A DNA stretch of 64,000 bases, from positions 62,001 to 126,000 of the forward strand of contig NZ_BDBE01000012.1 in assembly GCF_001612825.1 (NCBI RefSeq), written 5' to 3'. Made by a program: the position numbers and the translations under genes. Shown here in pieces: positions 8,353-16,617 of the stretch. This stretch comes from Nocardia caishijiensis NBRC 108228. GTDB lineage: Bacteria; Actinomycetota; Actinomycetes; Mycobacteriales; Mycobacteriaceae. The notes under the pieces are model-generated. The model ran no database searches and had not been told where the DNA came from. It saw only the letters and a program-made list of their open reading frames with translations. Every line of letters starts with the position of its first letter. Position 1 is the first letter of the stretch.

Positions 8353-8390
8353 CCACCGACTTCCTCGTGCCAGTGGATCTGAAGGAATGT
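8259..8390 (-). pseudogene. Possible 3' remnant of an unidentified gene
   Basis: Opposite the last codons of the GT87 gene, a reverse frame encodes 43 protein-like residues ending DLLAEVARSGVERLAD. It has no ATG or GTG start in its natural range, and the terC terminator lies just upstream. It may be the tail of a truncated gene or a chance frame; third-position GC is equally high on both strands and does not decide. Confidence 0.25.
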
Positions 8391-8463
8391 TCGGTGTCCG
8401 GTCGGAAGTCGGTCTCGTGCCGGTTCTGCTGCGGGCCATTTGCTCTGCCCGACCCGAAAACAA

Positions 8464-8500
8464 CAGTGGCGGCGGATCCGTCGGGGATCCGCCGCCACTG
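8464..8500 (-). terminator. Strong hairpin terminator after terC
   Basis: Perfect 16-bp inverted repeat (CAGTGGCGGCGGATCC at 8464-8479 with 8485-8500) and a 5-nt loop. It lies 12 bp past the terC stop, between convergent terC and the GT87 gene, and could stop transcription from both sides. Confidence 0.8.
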
Positions 8501-8511
8501 GGACACCGCGC

Positions 8512-9624
8512 CTAGACCGACGCGGGTTCCTTGCTGTCTTCGATCGCGTCCGGCTCGCCCTTGCGGTTGCGCAGCAGCGAGCTGATGAACGCCGCGCCGA
8601 TGAACGCCACGCCGACCAGGCCGGTGATGACCTCGTTGACGTGCACACCGATCGACACGAGCAGGATCGCCGCCAGCGCGCCGATGGCCCAGTGCGCGCC
8701 GTGCTCGAGGTACACGTAGTCGCCGAGCGTGCCCTGGCGGACCAGGTACACCGTGATCGACCGGACGAACATCGCGCCGATGAGGCCGAGGCCGAGCGCG
8801 ATGATGATCGGGTCGGAGGTGATGGCGAACGCGCCGATCACGCCGTCGAAGGAGAACGACGCGTCGAGCACTTCCAGGTAGAGGAACAGGAAGAACGCGG
8901 CCTTACCGGTCGCCTTGACCAGCGTGGACGGGCCACCCTGCGGACCCTCTTCGAACTCCTCGGTGTGGAACATCGAACCGAGTCCGTCGACGAGGATGTA
9001 GACGATCATGCCGAGCAGACCCGCCACCAGCACGGTCGAGCGGTCGTCGTCGGCGGCGAGGAACTCCGCGACCAGCACCAGGCCGGTGCCCGCGACGACC
9101 ACGGAGAGCATGTCGAGCTTGCCCGCCTTGGCCAGGGGCTTCTCCAGCCAGCTCAGCCAGGTGATCTCACGCTCTTCGAAGATGAAGTTCAGGAACAGCA
9201 GCGCCAGGAACATGCCGCCGAACGCCGCGATCTGCGGGTGGGCGTCGGTGAGCAGGGTCTCGTAACTGGGACGGCTCGGGTCGTTGTCGAAGTACGGGGC
9301 GTCGTTCGGGGGCGGGTTCAGTGCCAGGTCGAACGCCTCGATCGGGTTGAGTCCGGCGGTGACCCACACGATGGCCAGCGGGAACACCAGACGCATACCG
9401 AACACGGCGATGAGGATGCCGACCGTCAGGAAGATCCGCTGCCAGAACTCGCTCATCCGCTCGAGCACGGTGGCGTTGATGACGGCGTTGTCGAACGACA
9501 GCGACACCTCGAGGATGCCGAGGATCGCACACAGCAGCAGTGCGGTCATGCCGCCGTAGAGATAGGCCACGACCAGCGAGATCACCGTCACGATGATGGA
9601 CAGGCCGAAGATGCGCGTAATCAC
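8512..9624 (-). CDS. terC: TerC-family integral membrane protein
   Basis: TerC family, 370 aa from the GTG at 9624 (protein begins MITRIFGLSIIV). About eight membrane segments carry the conserved acidic motifs SLSFDNAVINATVLERM and VLDASFSFDGVIGAFAIT. These resemble the two metal-handling repeats of TerC/Alx proteins, recently linked to manganese export. A soluble loop (NPPPNDAPYFDNDPSRPS) lies between the second and third helices. It follows terD on the same strand after a hairpin and belongs to the Ter stress system. Earlier in-frame starts would run into that hairpin, so the short form is preferred. Confidence 0.92.
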   Translation of the reverse strand: MITRIFGLSIIVTVISLVVAYLYGGMTALLLCAILGILEVSLSFDNAVINATVLERMSEFWQRIFLTVGILIAVFGMRLVFPLAIVWVTAGLNPIEAFDLALNPPPNDAPYFDNDPSRPSYETLLTDAHPQIAAFGGMFLALLFLNFIFEEREITWLSWLEKPLAKAGKLDMLSVVVAGTGLVLVAEFLAADDDRSTVLVAGLLGMIVYILVDGLGSMFHTEEFEEGPQGGPSTLVKATGKAAFFLFLYLEVLDASFSFDGVIGAFAITSDPIIIALGLGLIGAMFVRSITVYLVRQGTLGDYVYLEHGAHWAIGALAAILLVSIGVHVNEVITGLVGVAFIGAAFISSLLRNRKGEPDAIEDSKEPASV

Positions 9625-9648
9625 GCGGAGGGACCTTTCTGTGTCACA

Positions 9649-9686
9649 CGAACAGGGGGACCGGTGATCACCGAGCCCCCTGTTCG
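9649..9686 (-). terminator. Hairpin between terD and terC
   Basis: Perfect 11-bp stem (CGAACAGGGGG at 9649-9659 with 9676-9686), loop 16 nt, placed after the terD stop and before the terC start on the same strand. It may make terC expression lower than terD, as a partial terminator or mRNA-processing site. Confidence 0.6.
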
Positions 9687-9695
9687 CAATGGTGA

Positions 9696-10271
9696 CTAGA
9701 CGTTGACGCCGTAGTCGCGGGCGATACCGGCCAGGCCGGAGGCGTAGCCCTGACCGATGGCGCGGAACTTCCATTCGGCACCGTTGCGGTACAGCTCACC
9801 GAAGACCATAGCCGTCTCGGTGGAGGCGTCCTCGGACAGGTCGTAGCGGGCGAGCTCGGTGCCGTTGGCGCGGTCGACCACGCGGATGTAGGCGTTGCGC
9901 ACCTGGCCGAACGACTGCTGGCGGGTCTCCGCGTCGTAGATCGAGACCGGGAAGAAGATGCTCTCGATGGTGGGCGGGGTGTTGGCCAGGTCGACGTTGA
10001 TGACCTCGTCGTCGCCCTCGCCCTCACCGGTGGTGTTGTCACCGGCGTGCTCGATGGCGCCTTCGGGGGACTTCAGGTTGTTGAAGAACACGAAGTGCTT
10101 GTCGGACACGACCTTCTTGTCGGCGCCGGTCGCGATGGCGCTGGCGTCGAGGTCGAAGTCGGTGCCGGTGGTGGTGCGCACGTCCCAGCCGAGGCCGACC
10201 GCGACCGCGGTCAGGTTCGGGGCCTCTTTGGTCAGCGAGACATTGCCGCCCTTGGACAGACTGACACCCAT
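9696..10271 (-). CDS. terD: TerD-family calcium-binding stress protein
   Basis: TerD domain protein, 191 aa, a single complete domain starting MGVSLSKGGNVSLTKEA. The two acidic calcium-binding sites are intact: TDFDLDASA (about 37-45) and GDNTTGEGEGDDE (about 76-88). The conserved ending FRAIGQGYASGLAGIARDYG is present. TerD proteins bind Ca2+ and act with TerC in resistance to tellurite, oxidants and phage-type stress. AAGGGA lies 8 nt before the ATG. It leads a terD-terC unit and is divergent from the coiled-coil gene at 10463. Confidence 0.95.
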   Translation of the reverse strand: MGVSLSKGGNVSLTKEAPNLTAVAVGLGWDVRTTTGTDFDLDASAIATGADKKVVSDKHFVFFNNLKSPEGAIEHAGDNTTGEGEGDDEVINVDLANTPPTIESIFFPVSIYDAETRQQSFGQVRNAYIRVVDRANGTELARYDLSEDASTETAMVFGELYRNGAEWKFRAIGQGYASGLAGIARDYGVNV

Positions 10272-10462
10272 GCGGGAATCCCTTCGGTTAGTCCGGTGTG
10301 TCGTTTCCCAGCATGTCCGAATCGCCGGGTACCGCTACGACAGTAATAGGTTTCGGCGAACTTGCGTAGGAACAACCGAGAGCCCTGGTAGCGAGGGCGA
10401 ATCTCCTACGATCGGGACAGCGGGCGGGTGACCGCTGCGTGGTTCGGAAAGGGGATACGCCG

Positions 10463-11680
10463 GTGACACCTCGCAGACGCGGATGGTTCAGGTCGGGGGC
10501 GGACAATGCGTGGATCGGTGGGGCGCGGGCCGCGACGGCCTCCGCCTTCCTCGACATGGATCGCAGGCAGACGGCGGCGGAGGCGGGTGTGGCGGCGAGC
10601 GAGCAGGTGTTCCCCGAGCGCCACGTCGGCGCCGTGTGGGAGCCGGTCCGCGCGCGGTGCTACGCCGCCTCGGGCGCGTACCTGAGCTTCACCGACGAAC
10701 TCGACAGCGCCGAGGCCGCAGGCACCGCGATCACCGACGGTCCGGCCAGGGCCGACGCCCTGGTCCGTCAGCTCGCCGACGCCGCGCGCGGGGTCGACGA
10801 GTTCTATCACGCGCATCGGGCGGGACTCGAGCACGCGGCGAGCGTCCGGGCGTCGGTGCCGCAGTTGCTCACGCAGGTGCGAACCGAGGCCGCCGAGGAG
10901 CTCGCTACCGCCGAGTCCTCGGAGTACGCCTCCTACCCTTCGGTGGCTTCGGGGGTGCGGAAATTGAATGAGGTACTGGTCACAGCCGCTGCGGTCGATC
11001 CTGGCACCGCTGTCGCGGCCGCGCGGGAGGCCGCGACGGAGGTCAGGCAGGCGTGTCTGGAATTGCGGGAAGCGTTGGCGCAGGCGCCTTCTCGTGCGAC
11101 CGCCGCGACCAATGCGTTGGCCTCGGTGACCACCCGACTGGCGGCGGTGCGCAACCGCGCCGACGCGCTCGGGCCCGCCTACTCGGCCTTGCTCCGCGAG
11201 TTCAACGCTGCGAGTTCGGCGGATCTGACCAACAATGAACGCGAAAGCCGACGCGGTATCGAGGCCGCGGACGCGGCGCTGGTTCGCGCGCGTGTCGCGG
11301 CTGCCGATCGCGACCCGGAGACCGCCCTTGATCTGACCGCAACCGCGCGCGAACACCTCGCCGAGTCCGAACAGCTCGTCGATGCCGTCACTCGACGGCT
11401 GGAGTTGTTGCGCGAGGTACGTGCGGACCCCGAAGCGCAGCTGCGCACCGTACGATTCCGGCTGCGAGACGCGCAGATGCTCGCCGTCGATCGAGGACTG
11501 GTCGGCGAGTGGGGTTCGGTGCTCGATGCGCAAGCCGAACGCCTCGATCGCATAACGGCCGGACTGAGCGGTCGTCATCCAGACTATTGGGCGTATGTTT
11601 CTGAACTGCGAACCGTCGCGGAGTTCATCGCCGGAGTAGTCGATCGCATGCGAAAAACCGTAGGAACCGACAGTACTTAG
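10463..11680 (+). CDS. Ter-island coiled-coil protein of unknown function
   Basis: 405 aa from the GTG at 10463 (begins MTPRRRGWFRSG), which has GAAAGGGG upstream; an in-frame GTG at 10439 is the alternative. No catalytic motif is recognised. The protein is rich in Ala, Arg and Glu with heptad-like patterns over most of its length (for example AAAREAATEVRQACLELREAL and AEQLVDAVTRRLELLREVR-type segments). It has no signal peptide or membrane segment. It lies between terD (divergent) and the CitE-like lyase gene (45 bp downstream, same strand), so it is probably a structural or scaffolding part of the Ter system; this is inferred from context only. Confidence 0.7.
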   Translation: MTPRRRGWFRSGADNAWIGGARAATASAFLDMDRRQTAAEAGVAASEQVFPERHVGAVWEPVRARCYAASGAYLSFTDELDSAEAAGTAITDGPARADALVRQLADAARGVDEFYHAHRAGLEHAASVRASVPQLLTQVRTEAAEELATAESSEYASYPSVASGVRKLNEVLVTAAAVDPGTAVAAAREAATEVRQACLELREALAQAPSRATAATNALASVTTRLAAVRNRADALGPAYSALLREFNAASSADLTNNERESRRGIEAADAALVRARVAAADRDPETALDLTATAREHLAESEQLVDAVTRRLELLREVRADPEAQLRTVRFRLRDAQMLAVDRGLVGEWGSVLDAQAERLDRITAGLSGRHPDYWAYVSELRTVAEFIAGVVDRMRKTVGTDST

Positions 11681-11724
11681 GACCACAAGAGAAATGACAC
11701 GGGTCGACGAATGAGGTGGGGGGA

Positions 11725-12936
11725 ATGACCGCAGGCTACGCCATCGCACCGGAGGTGAACCTGCGAAAGCAGGTCCCGCTCCGCCACTTCCAGCATCTGC
11801 AGGGCCCGCGCAGCCGGGAGCTGTTCCTGGTCGAACCGGAACCGATTCCCGGGACCGCCGACCGCGAACTCCTCGCGACCGCGCTCGGGGCCACCCTGTA
11901 CGTGCCCGCCACGCGCCCCGACCTGGCCGCGACCATTCTGCGTCGCGCCGCACGCGGCGTGTGCTCGATGGTGATCGACCTCGAGGACGCCGTCGCCGAC
12001 CACCAGGTGGAGGCCGCGAAGGAACACGCGGTCGACACCCTCGACCTGCTCGCCAAGTGCGAGGACCCGGTGCCGATGCTGTTCGTGCGCGTGCGTGACG
12101 CGCAGACCGTCACCGAGTTGGTCGACCGCCTCGGCCCCGGCGCCGAGGTGCTCACCGGTTTCGTCTTCCCCAAGTTCGACGCCGTCACCGGACCCGCCTA
12201 CCTCGCCGCGCTCGAAGCGGCCGGTGACCGCCTCGGCCGCCCCGTCTACGGGATGCCGGTGCTCGAATCGGCGAACCTCGTGCACCGCCAGACCCGCGAC
12301 GAACAGCTCTCGCGCATCGCCGACATGCTCACCGAGCACCGGCACCGGTTGCTCGCGGTGCGCATCGGCGCCACCGACATGTGCTCGACCTTCGGCATCC
12401 GCCGCGACCGCGATCTCACGATCTACGACGTGCGGGTGATCGCCGACGTGATCGCCGACATCGTCAACTACCTCGGTCGCGCCGACGGCACCGGTTTCAT
12501 CATCACCGGCCCGGTGTGGGAGTACTTCGCCGATCACGAACGCATGTTCCGTCCGCTGCTGCGCACGGCCCCGTTCGAGGAATCCGACGCCGTACCGTTC
12601 CGCCAGTACCTCGTGAGTCGCGACCTCGACGGGCTGCTGCGCGAGATCACCCTCGACCGCGCCAACGGCATCCAGGGCAAAACGGTGATCCATCCGTCGC
12701 ATGTGGCCGCCGTCCACGCGCTGTCGGTGGTCACGCACGAGGAGTACGCCGACGCCCTGCACATCATGGAGGCCGATGTCGGCGGGGTGGCTGCCTCCGA
12801 ATACCGCAACAAGATGAACGAGATGCGCCCCCACCGCAGTTGGGCCCGCCAGACGCTGGTCCGGGCTCGCGCGTTCGGGGTGGCGAACAAGGGAGTGTCC
12901 TTCGTGGATCTGCTGACGGCGATGGTCGCGGAATGA
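11725..12936 (+). CDS. HpcH/CitE-like C-C lyase of the Ter biosynthetic module
   Basis: TIM-barrel enzyme of the HpcH/HpaI aldolase and citrate-lyase-beta (CitE) family, 403 aa. Key segments are VPATRPDLAA, the conserved acidic MVIDLEDAVAD (Asp/Glu pair near residue 92), LFVRVRDA (Arg that holds the acyl group), GFVFPKFD and GMPVLESANLV (metal-binding Glu). It is longer than CitE (about 290 aa) by extra N- and C-terminal parts, the latter including GKTVIHPSHV. GAGGTGGGGGGA precedes the ATG at 11725. Its stop overlaps the ATG of the next gene (ATGA). This subfamily travels with Ter phosphoribosyltransferases and is thought to make or split a C-C bond in a nucleoside-like metabolite; the substrate is unknown. 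Confidence 0.85.
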   Translation: MTAGYAIAPEVNLRKQVPLRHFQHLQGPRSRELFLVEPEPIPGTADRELLATALGATLYVPATRPDLAATILRRAARGVCSMVIDLEDAVADHQVEAAKEHAVDTLDLLAKCEDPVPMLFVRVRDAQTVTELVDRLGPGAEVLTGFVFPKFDAVTGPAYLAALEAAGDRLGRPVYGMPVLESANLVHRQTRDEQLSRIADMLTEHRHRLLAVRIGATDMCSTFGIRRDRDLTIYDVRVIADVIADIVNYLGRADGTGFIITGPVWEYFADHERMFRPLLRTAPFEESDAVPFRQYLVSRDLDGLLREITLDRANGIQGKTVIHPSHVAAVHALSVVTHEEYADALHIMEADVGGVAASEYRNKMNEMRPHRSWARQTLVRARAFGVANKGVSFVDLLTAMVAE

Positions 12937-15548
12937 ACGCGGTGGATGCCGTCGAAATACCTTGGGCCACCGAGCATCTCGGGATTTGCCTGCAGCACGG
13001 GGAGTCCTTCGCGTCCCAGGAAGTGACCGCTGTCGACGCCGGGTCGGACGCGCGCGACTCGGCCACGCGGGTGGACTCCTCCGCCGCGGGTCGGCTGCCT
13101 GCCGAGCCGGGTGCCGAAGTGTCGCGTGAGCCGTCGATCGATGACCTGGTGCGTCCGGGTCTGCGCCGCAACCCGCGGCGCGCTCATCTGCTGGTGTCCA
13201 CCGTTCTGGGCAAGCACCTGCCGACCGACCCCCACGTGGTGATCGGGGCGGGCAATCACCTGGCCGATCTGGTCGCGGACAAGCTCGGCGGGCGTGCGGC
13301 CGTTGTCCTCGGATTCGCGGAGACGGCAACAGGTCTCGGGCATTGCGTGGCCGCGCGCCTCGACGCGGGGTGCTACCTGCATTCCACCCGTCGCCACGAA
13401 CCGAGGGCAACCACGCTCACCGGTTTCGAGGAGGGGCATTCCCATGCCACCTCGCACCTGCTGCAACCGGCACCGGCCGACATCTTCGCCAACGAGCTGC
13501 CGCTGGTCCTCGTCGATGACGAAATCTCCACCGGCGATACGGCTATCGACGCCGTGCGGGCCCTGCACGAGTTCGCACCGCGTTCGCACTACGTACTCGC
13601 CTCGCTGGTCGACCTGCGGACACCCGCCGACCGCGACAAGTTCGAGAAGTTCGCCGCCGAGCTGGGTGCGCGAATCGATACCGTCTGTCTGGCAACGGGT
13701 CTGGTGTACCTGCCCGTCGGTCTGGTCGACGCGGTGGCGGCGCTGCCGGAGCCGCGACTCAATCCGCAAGCGGCGCGGCCTGGTTCCTTCACGCGTCTCG
13801 AAGTGTCGTGGCGCAGCGATGTTCCCGAGGGTGGTCGGCACGGGATTCTGCGCACGGACAAGGCGGCTTTCGACGATGCGGTGAACGGTGTCGTCGACGA
13901 GGTGCGTGCACGACTGGATGCCGAGTTCAACGGACGTCCGGTGATCGTGCTCGGCCACGAAGAACTCATGTACCTGCCGGTGCGCCTGGCCGCCGGGCTG
14001 GCCGACGCGGGTATCCCCGCTCGCTTCCAAACCACCACCCGCTCACCGGCTTACGTTCTCGACGAACCTGGCTACCCGCTGCGCCGAGGTTTCCGCTTCA
14101 CCGCGCCCGAACCCGACCCGACCGCCCAGCGCTACCTCTACAACGCGCAGTGGGAGGGTGAGAACCCGGTCCTGCTGGTCGTCATCGACCCGCCCGCCGA
14201 CACGCCCGAACTTGTCGCCCCCGGCGGTCTGGTCGATGTGCTCACCGCGTCGGGTGCCGATGTTCTGGTCGCCGTCGTCCCGGGCGCCGATCCCCGTGAA
14301 CTGCACGCCTCTCGCCTTGCGCAAGCGTCGGACGAGAGCGCGCCGCGCGATGCCCGTGGTCGGGAAGAGGATCACTGGGTCGGACAGTCGCGCGGTACCG
14401 GTGAGCTCGCTGTCGGGCCGAACGACTTCCCTGCTCCGCTGCACGGCCCGGACTTCGGCTCGTACGCGCGCGAGGATGTCTCGTGGCTGCTCACGGACCT
14501 CTCCGACGTCGACCTGGAAGCCGATGTGGCCGAACGCGAACGGCGCATTCAGGCAGGTAAAGCCCATTACGCCGAGTCGCTGCCGGTGGAGTACCAGCCC
14601 GACGCCGCCTACCGCGAACTGTTCGACCGCGTGCTCGCCGAGAGCGCCGAGCGGCTTGCCCTGGCCGTGGCGACGGTTGCCGAACTGGTCGTCGCCGAAC
14701 GCGGCGAGAACATCGTGCTCGTGTCGTTGGCCCGCGCCGGTACGCCGATCGGTGTGCTGATGCGACGCTGGTTGGCCAGCGGTATCGGGCGCCCGGCTTT
14801 GGCCGTGCCGCACTACGCCGTATCCATCGTCCGTGATCGTGGTATCGACTCGGTAGCCCTGGATTACCTTGCCCACCACCATGATCCGTCCGCAATTGTG
14901 TTCGTCGACGGCTGGACCGGCAAGGGCGCCATCACCCATGAACTCACCGCCGCCCTGAACGCCTATCACGCGGCGGGTGGTGCCAGGTTCGACGACGAAC
15001 TCGTCGTGCTGGCCGACCCGGCCAATTGTGTGCGAACCTTCGGCACCCGTGACGATTTCCTCATCGCCTCGGCTTGCCTGAATTCGACTGTCTCCGGCCT
15101 GGTCTCACGCACGGTGCTGAACGAGAAGCTGATCGGTCCCCGTGACTTCCACGGCGCCAAGTTCTATCGCGAACTGGCCGCCGACGACGTGTCGAACAAA
15201 CTGATCGACACCGTCACCGCCGCCTTCGAATCCATTCGTGACAAGGTGCCCGCCGCCGTCGCCGCGATCCGGGATTCCGACCGAACCCCCGACTGGTCGG
15301 GCTGGGCGTCGGTGGAGAAGGTGCGTGCCGAATACGGCATCAGCACAGTGAATTACGTGAAGCCCGGTGTCGGCGAGACCACCCGGGTGCTGCTGCGTCG
15401 CGTACCGTGGCGAGTGCTGGTGCGGGAAGCCGACGCACCCGAGCACGCCCACATCCGCCTGCTCGCCGCCGCACGCAATGTCCCGGTGGAGGTGGTGCCG
15501 GATCTGGCCTACTCCTGCATGGGTCTGATCAAGGAGCTAGCGCAGTGA
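12933..15548 (+). CDS. Fused Ter-module double phosphoribosyltransferase with TRSP and PELOTA domains
   Basis: 871 aa, ATG overlapping the lyase stop. Four parts are visible. (1) N-terminal phosphoribosyltransferase (PRTase_2 type), about 70-280, with PRPP loop LVLVDDEISTGDTA at 191-204. (2) TRSP domain, about 285-450, including VIVLGHEELMYLPVRLA. (3) A second PRTase-like domain of the PF11202/StiP family, about 505-780, with VLVSLARAGTPIGVLMRR, the PRPP-loop-like VFVDGWTGKGAI (656-667) and NSTVSGLVSR. (4) PELOTA-type RNA-binding domain at the C-terminus (about 805-871; VPWRVLVREADAPEHAHIR). In most Ter operons, from memory, parts 1-2 and 3-4 are two separate genes; here they are fused through a low-complexity linker (460-500). 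Residues 20-65 also look unstructured. The role in making a nucleotide-like product is inferred. Confidence 0.85.
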   Translation: MNAVDAVEIPWATEHLGICLQHGESFASQEVTAVDAGSDARDSATRVDSSAAGRLPAEPGAEVSREPSIDDLVRPGLRRNPRRAHLLVSTVLGKHLPTDPHVVIGAGNHLADLVADKLGGRAAVVLGFAETATGLGHCVAARLDAGCYLHSTRRHEPRATTLTGFEEGHSHATSHLLQPAPADIFANELPLVLVDDEISTGDTAIDAVRALHEFAPRSHYVLASLVDLRTPADRDKFEKFAAELGARIDTVCLATGLVYLPVGLVDAVAALPEPRLNPQAARPGSFTRLEVSWRSDVPEGGRHGILRTDKAAFDDAVNGVVDEVRARLDAEFNGRPVIVLGHEELMYLPVRLAAGLADAGIPARFQTTTRSPAYVLDEPGYPLRRGFRFTAPEPDPTAQRYLYNAQWEGENPVLLVVIDPPADTPELVAPGGLVDVLTASGADVLVAVVPGADPRELHASRLAQASDESAPRDARGREEDHWVGQSRGTGELAVGPNDFPAPLHGPDFGSYAREDVSWLLTDLSDVDLEADVAERERRIQAGKAHYAESLPVEYQPDAAYRELFDRVLAESAERLALAVATVAELVVAERGENIVLVSLARAGTPIGVLMRRWLASGIGRPALAVPHYAVSIVRDRGIDSVALDYLAHHHDPSAIVFVDGWTGKGAITHELTAALNAYHAAGGARFDDELVVLADPANCVRTFGTRDDFLIASACLNSTVSGLVSRTVLNEKLIGPRDFHGAKFYRELAADDVSNKLIDTVTAAFESIRDKVPAAVAAIRDSDRTPDWSGWASVEKVRAEYGISTVNYVKPGVGETTRVLLRRVPWRVLVREADAPEHAHIRLLAAARNVPVEVVPDLAYSCMGLIKELAQ

Positions 15549-16372
15549 CCGCCCTGTTCGCCACCGACCTGGATCGCACGATGATCTTCTCGCGCAACGC
15601 CTTCCACGGCGCCGACGCCGTCGAGAAGGAGTGCGTGGAGTACTACGAGGGCGAACCCCTGTCGTACATGACCACCACCGCCGTCGCCCGATTACGGGAG
15701 TTGGCCGCGATCGCGCCGGTGATCCCCACGACCACCCGCACCATCGAGCAGTTCCAGCGCATCCACCTACCCGGTGCGCCGTGGCCTTTCGCCATCACCA
15801 GCAACGGCGGCAACATCCTCGTCGACGGTATCCCCGATCCGGCGTGGCGGCTGTCCATCGACGAACAGGTGAACGCGACCGGCGCGACGCTCGCCTCCGT
15901 CGGTGCCGAATTGCGTTCGCGCATCGACGGTTCCTGGGTCAGCAAGTACCGCGAGGCCGACGAATTGTTCTGCTACCTCGTCGTCCGACCCGAGGCCGTT
16001 CCCTCGGGCTTCCTCGCCGAATGGGACACCTGGTGCCGCGCCAACGGCTGGTCGGCCTCCCAGCAGGGCCGCAAGATCTACACCATGCCCGACGCGGTCT
16101 GCAAAAGCCTCGCGGTCGCCGAAGTCCGCCGCCGCCTGACCGAATCCGGCGAACTACGCGAAGGCGCACACCTTTTCGCCGCAGGCGACGGCGCCCTCGA
16201 CGCGCAGATGCTGAAAGCCGCCGACGCCGCCATCCGCCCCCGCCACGGCGAACTCGAGGAACTCGCCTTCACCGCCCCCAACCTCACCGTCACCGAGTCG
16301 AGCGGCATCCTGGCGGGCGCGGAGATCCTCGCCTGGTTCCACGCCGCCCTCCCCCTCGCCGACCCGGTCTGA
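15545..16372 (+). CDS. HAD-superfamily phosphatase of the Ter module
   Basis: 275 aa, Cof-type haloacid dehalogenase hydrolase. The GTG at 15545 overlaps the previous stop (GTGA). Motif I is ATDLDRTMI (nucleophile Asp and acid/base Asp), the segment ITSNGGNILVDG is typical of Cof-type sugar and nucleotide phosphatases, and the metal site is FAAGDGALDAQML near the C-terminus. Third gene of the coupled lyase-PRTase-HAD unit; it probably removes a phosphate from the pathway product. Its relatives in Ter operons are often annotated as HAD hydrolases next to the PRTase genes. Confidence 0.85.
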   Translation: MTALFATDLDRTMIFSRNAFHGADAVEKECVEYYEGEPLSYMTTTAVARLRELAAIAPVIPTTTRTIEQFQRIHLPGAPWPFAITSNGGNILVDGIPDPAWRLSIDEQVNATGATLASVGAELRSRIDGSWVSKYREADELFCYLVVRPEAVPSGFLAEWDTWCRANGWSASQQGRKIYTMPDAVCKSLAVAEVRRRLTESGELREGAHLFAAGDGALDAQMLKAADAAIRPRHGELEELAFTAPNLTVTESSGILAGAEILAWFHAALPLADPV

Positions 16373-16377
16373 CCTTC

Positions 16378-16602
16378 CTACGCGCTCACTGCGGAAACGC
16401 CTGGTAGGTCACCGAATTTTGCCTTCACATCGAGGGATACGACAGTCCGGCCGGATTCCGCCGCATGCGCCGCGATGATGAGGTCGCGTGCGCCGCTCGG
16501 CCTTCCGGTCCGGCGTACATGCGCGAGCAGTTGCGCGTGCCGGGTGGCTGTTTGGTCTGAGTATTCGAGGATCTGAATTCTGGTGATTCGACCAGGTCGG
16601 AC
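16378..16602 (-). pseudogene. Truncated VapC (PIN-domain) toxin remnant
   Basis: Between the HAD gene and the AIM24 operon, the minus strand encodes the C-terminal half of a PIN toxin and then stops at 16378. The readable part includes TRHAQLLAHVRRTGRPSGAR, DLIIAAHAAESGRTVVSLDV and FGDLPGV, matching the VapC ending in which the DLIIAA Asp is one of the active-site acids. The first acidic residues, the start codon and any vapB partner are missing. Reading upstream, the same frame reaches the stop of the AIM24 gene after only about six more codons. I take it as a relic of a toxin-antitoxin pair lost during rearrangement. Confidence 0.7.
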
Positions 16603-16617
16603 CGCGGAATGCCCAGC

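Noticed and set aside
8440..9699. Long open frame (419 codons) on the plus strand opposite terC
   Set aside because: Antisense shadow of terC; highly charged, Arg/His/Glu-rich translation without any domain.
10406..11953. 515-codon minus-strand frame opposite the coiled-coil gene
   Set aside because: Arg/Gly-rich translation spanning two plus-strand genes and the gap between them; no motif.
11677..13410. 577-codon minus-strand frame opposite the CitE-like lyase
   Set aside because: Mirror of a well-supported gene; codon third positions and composition fit the plus strand.
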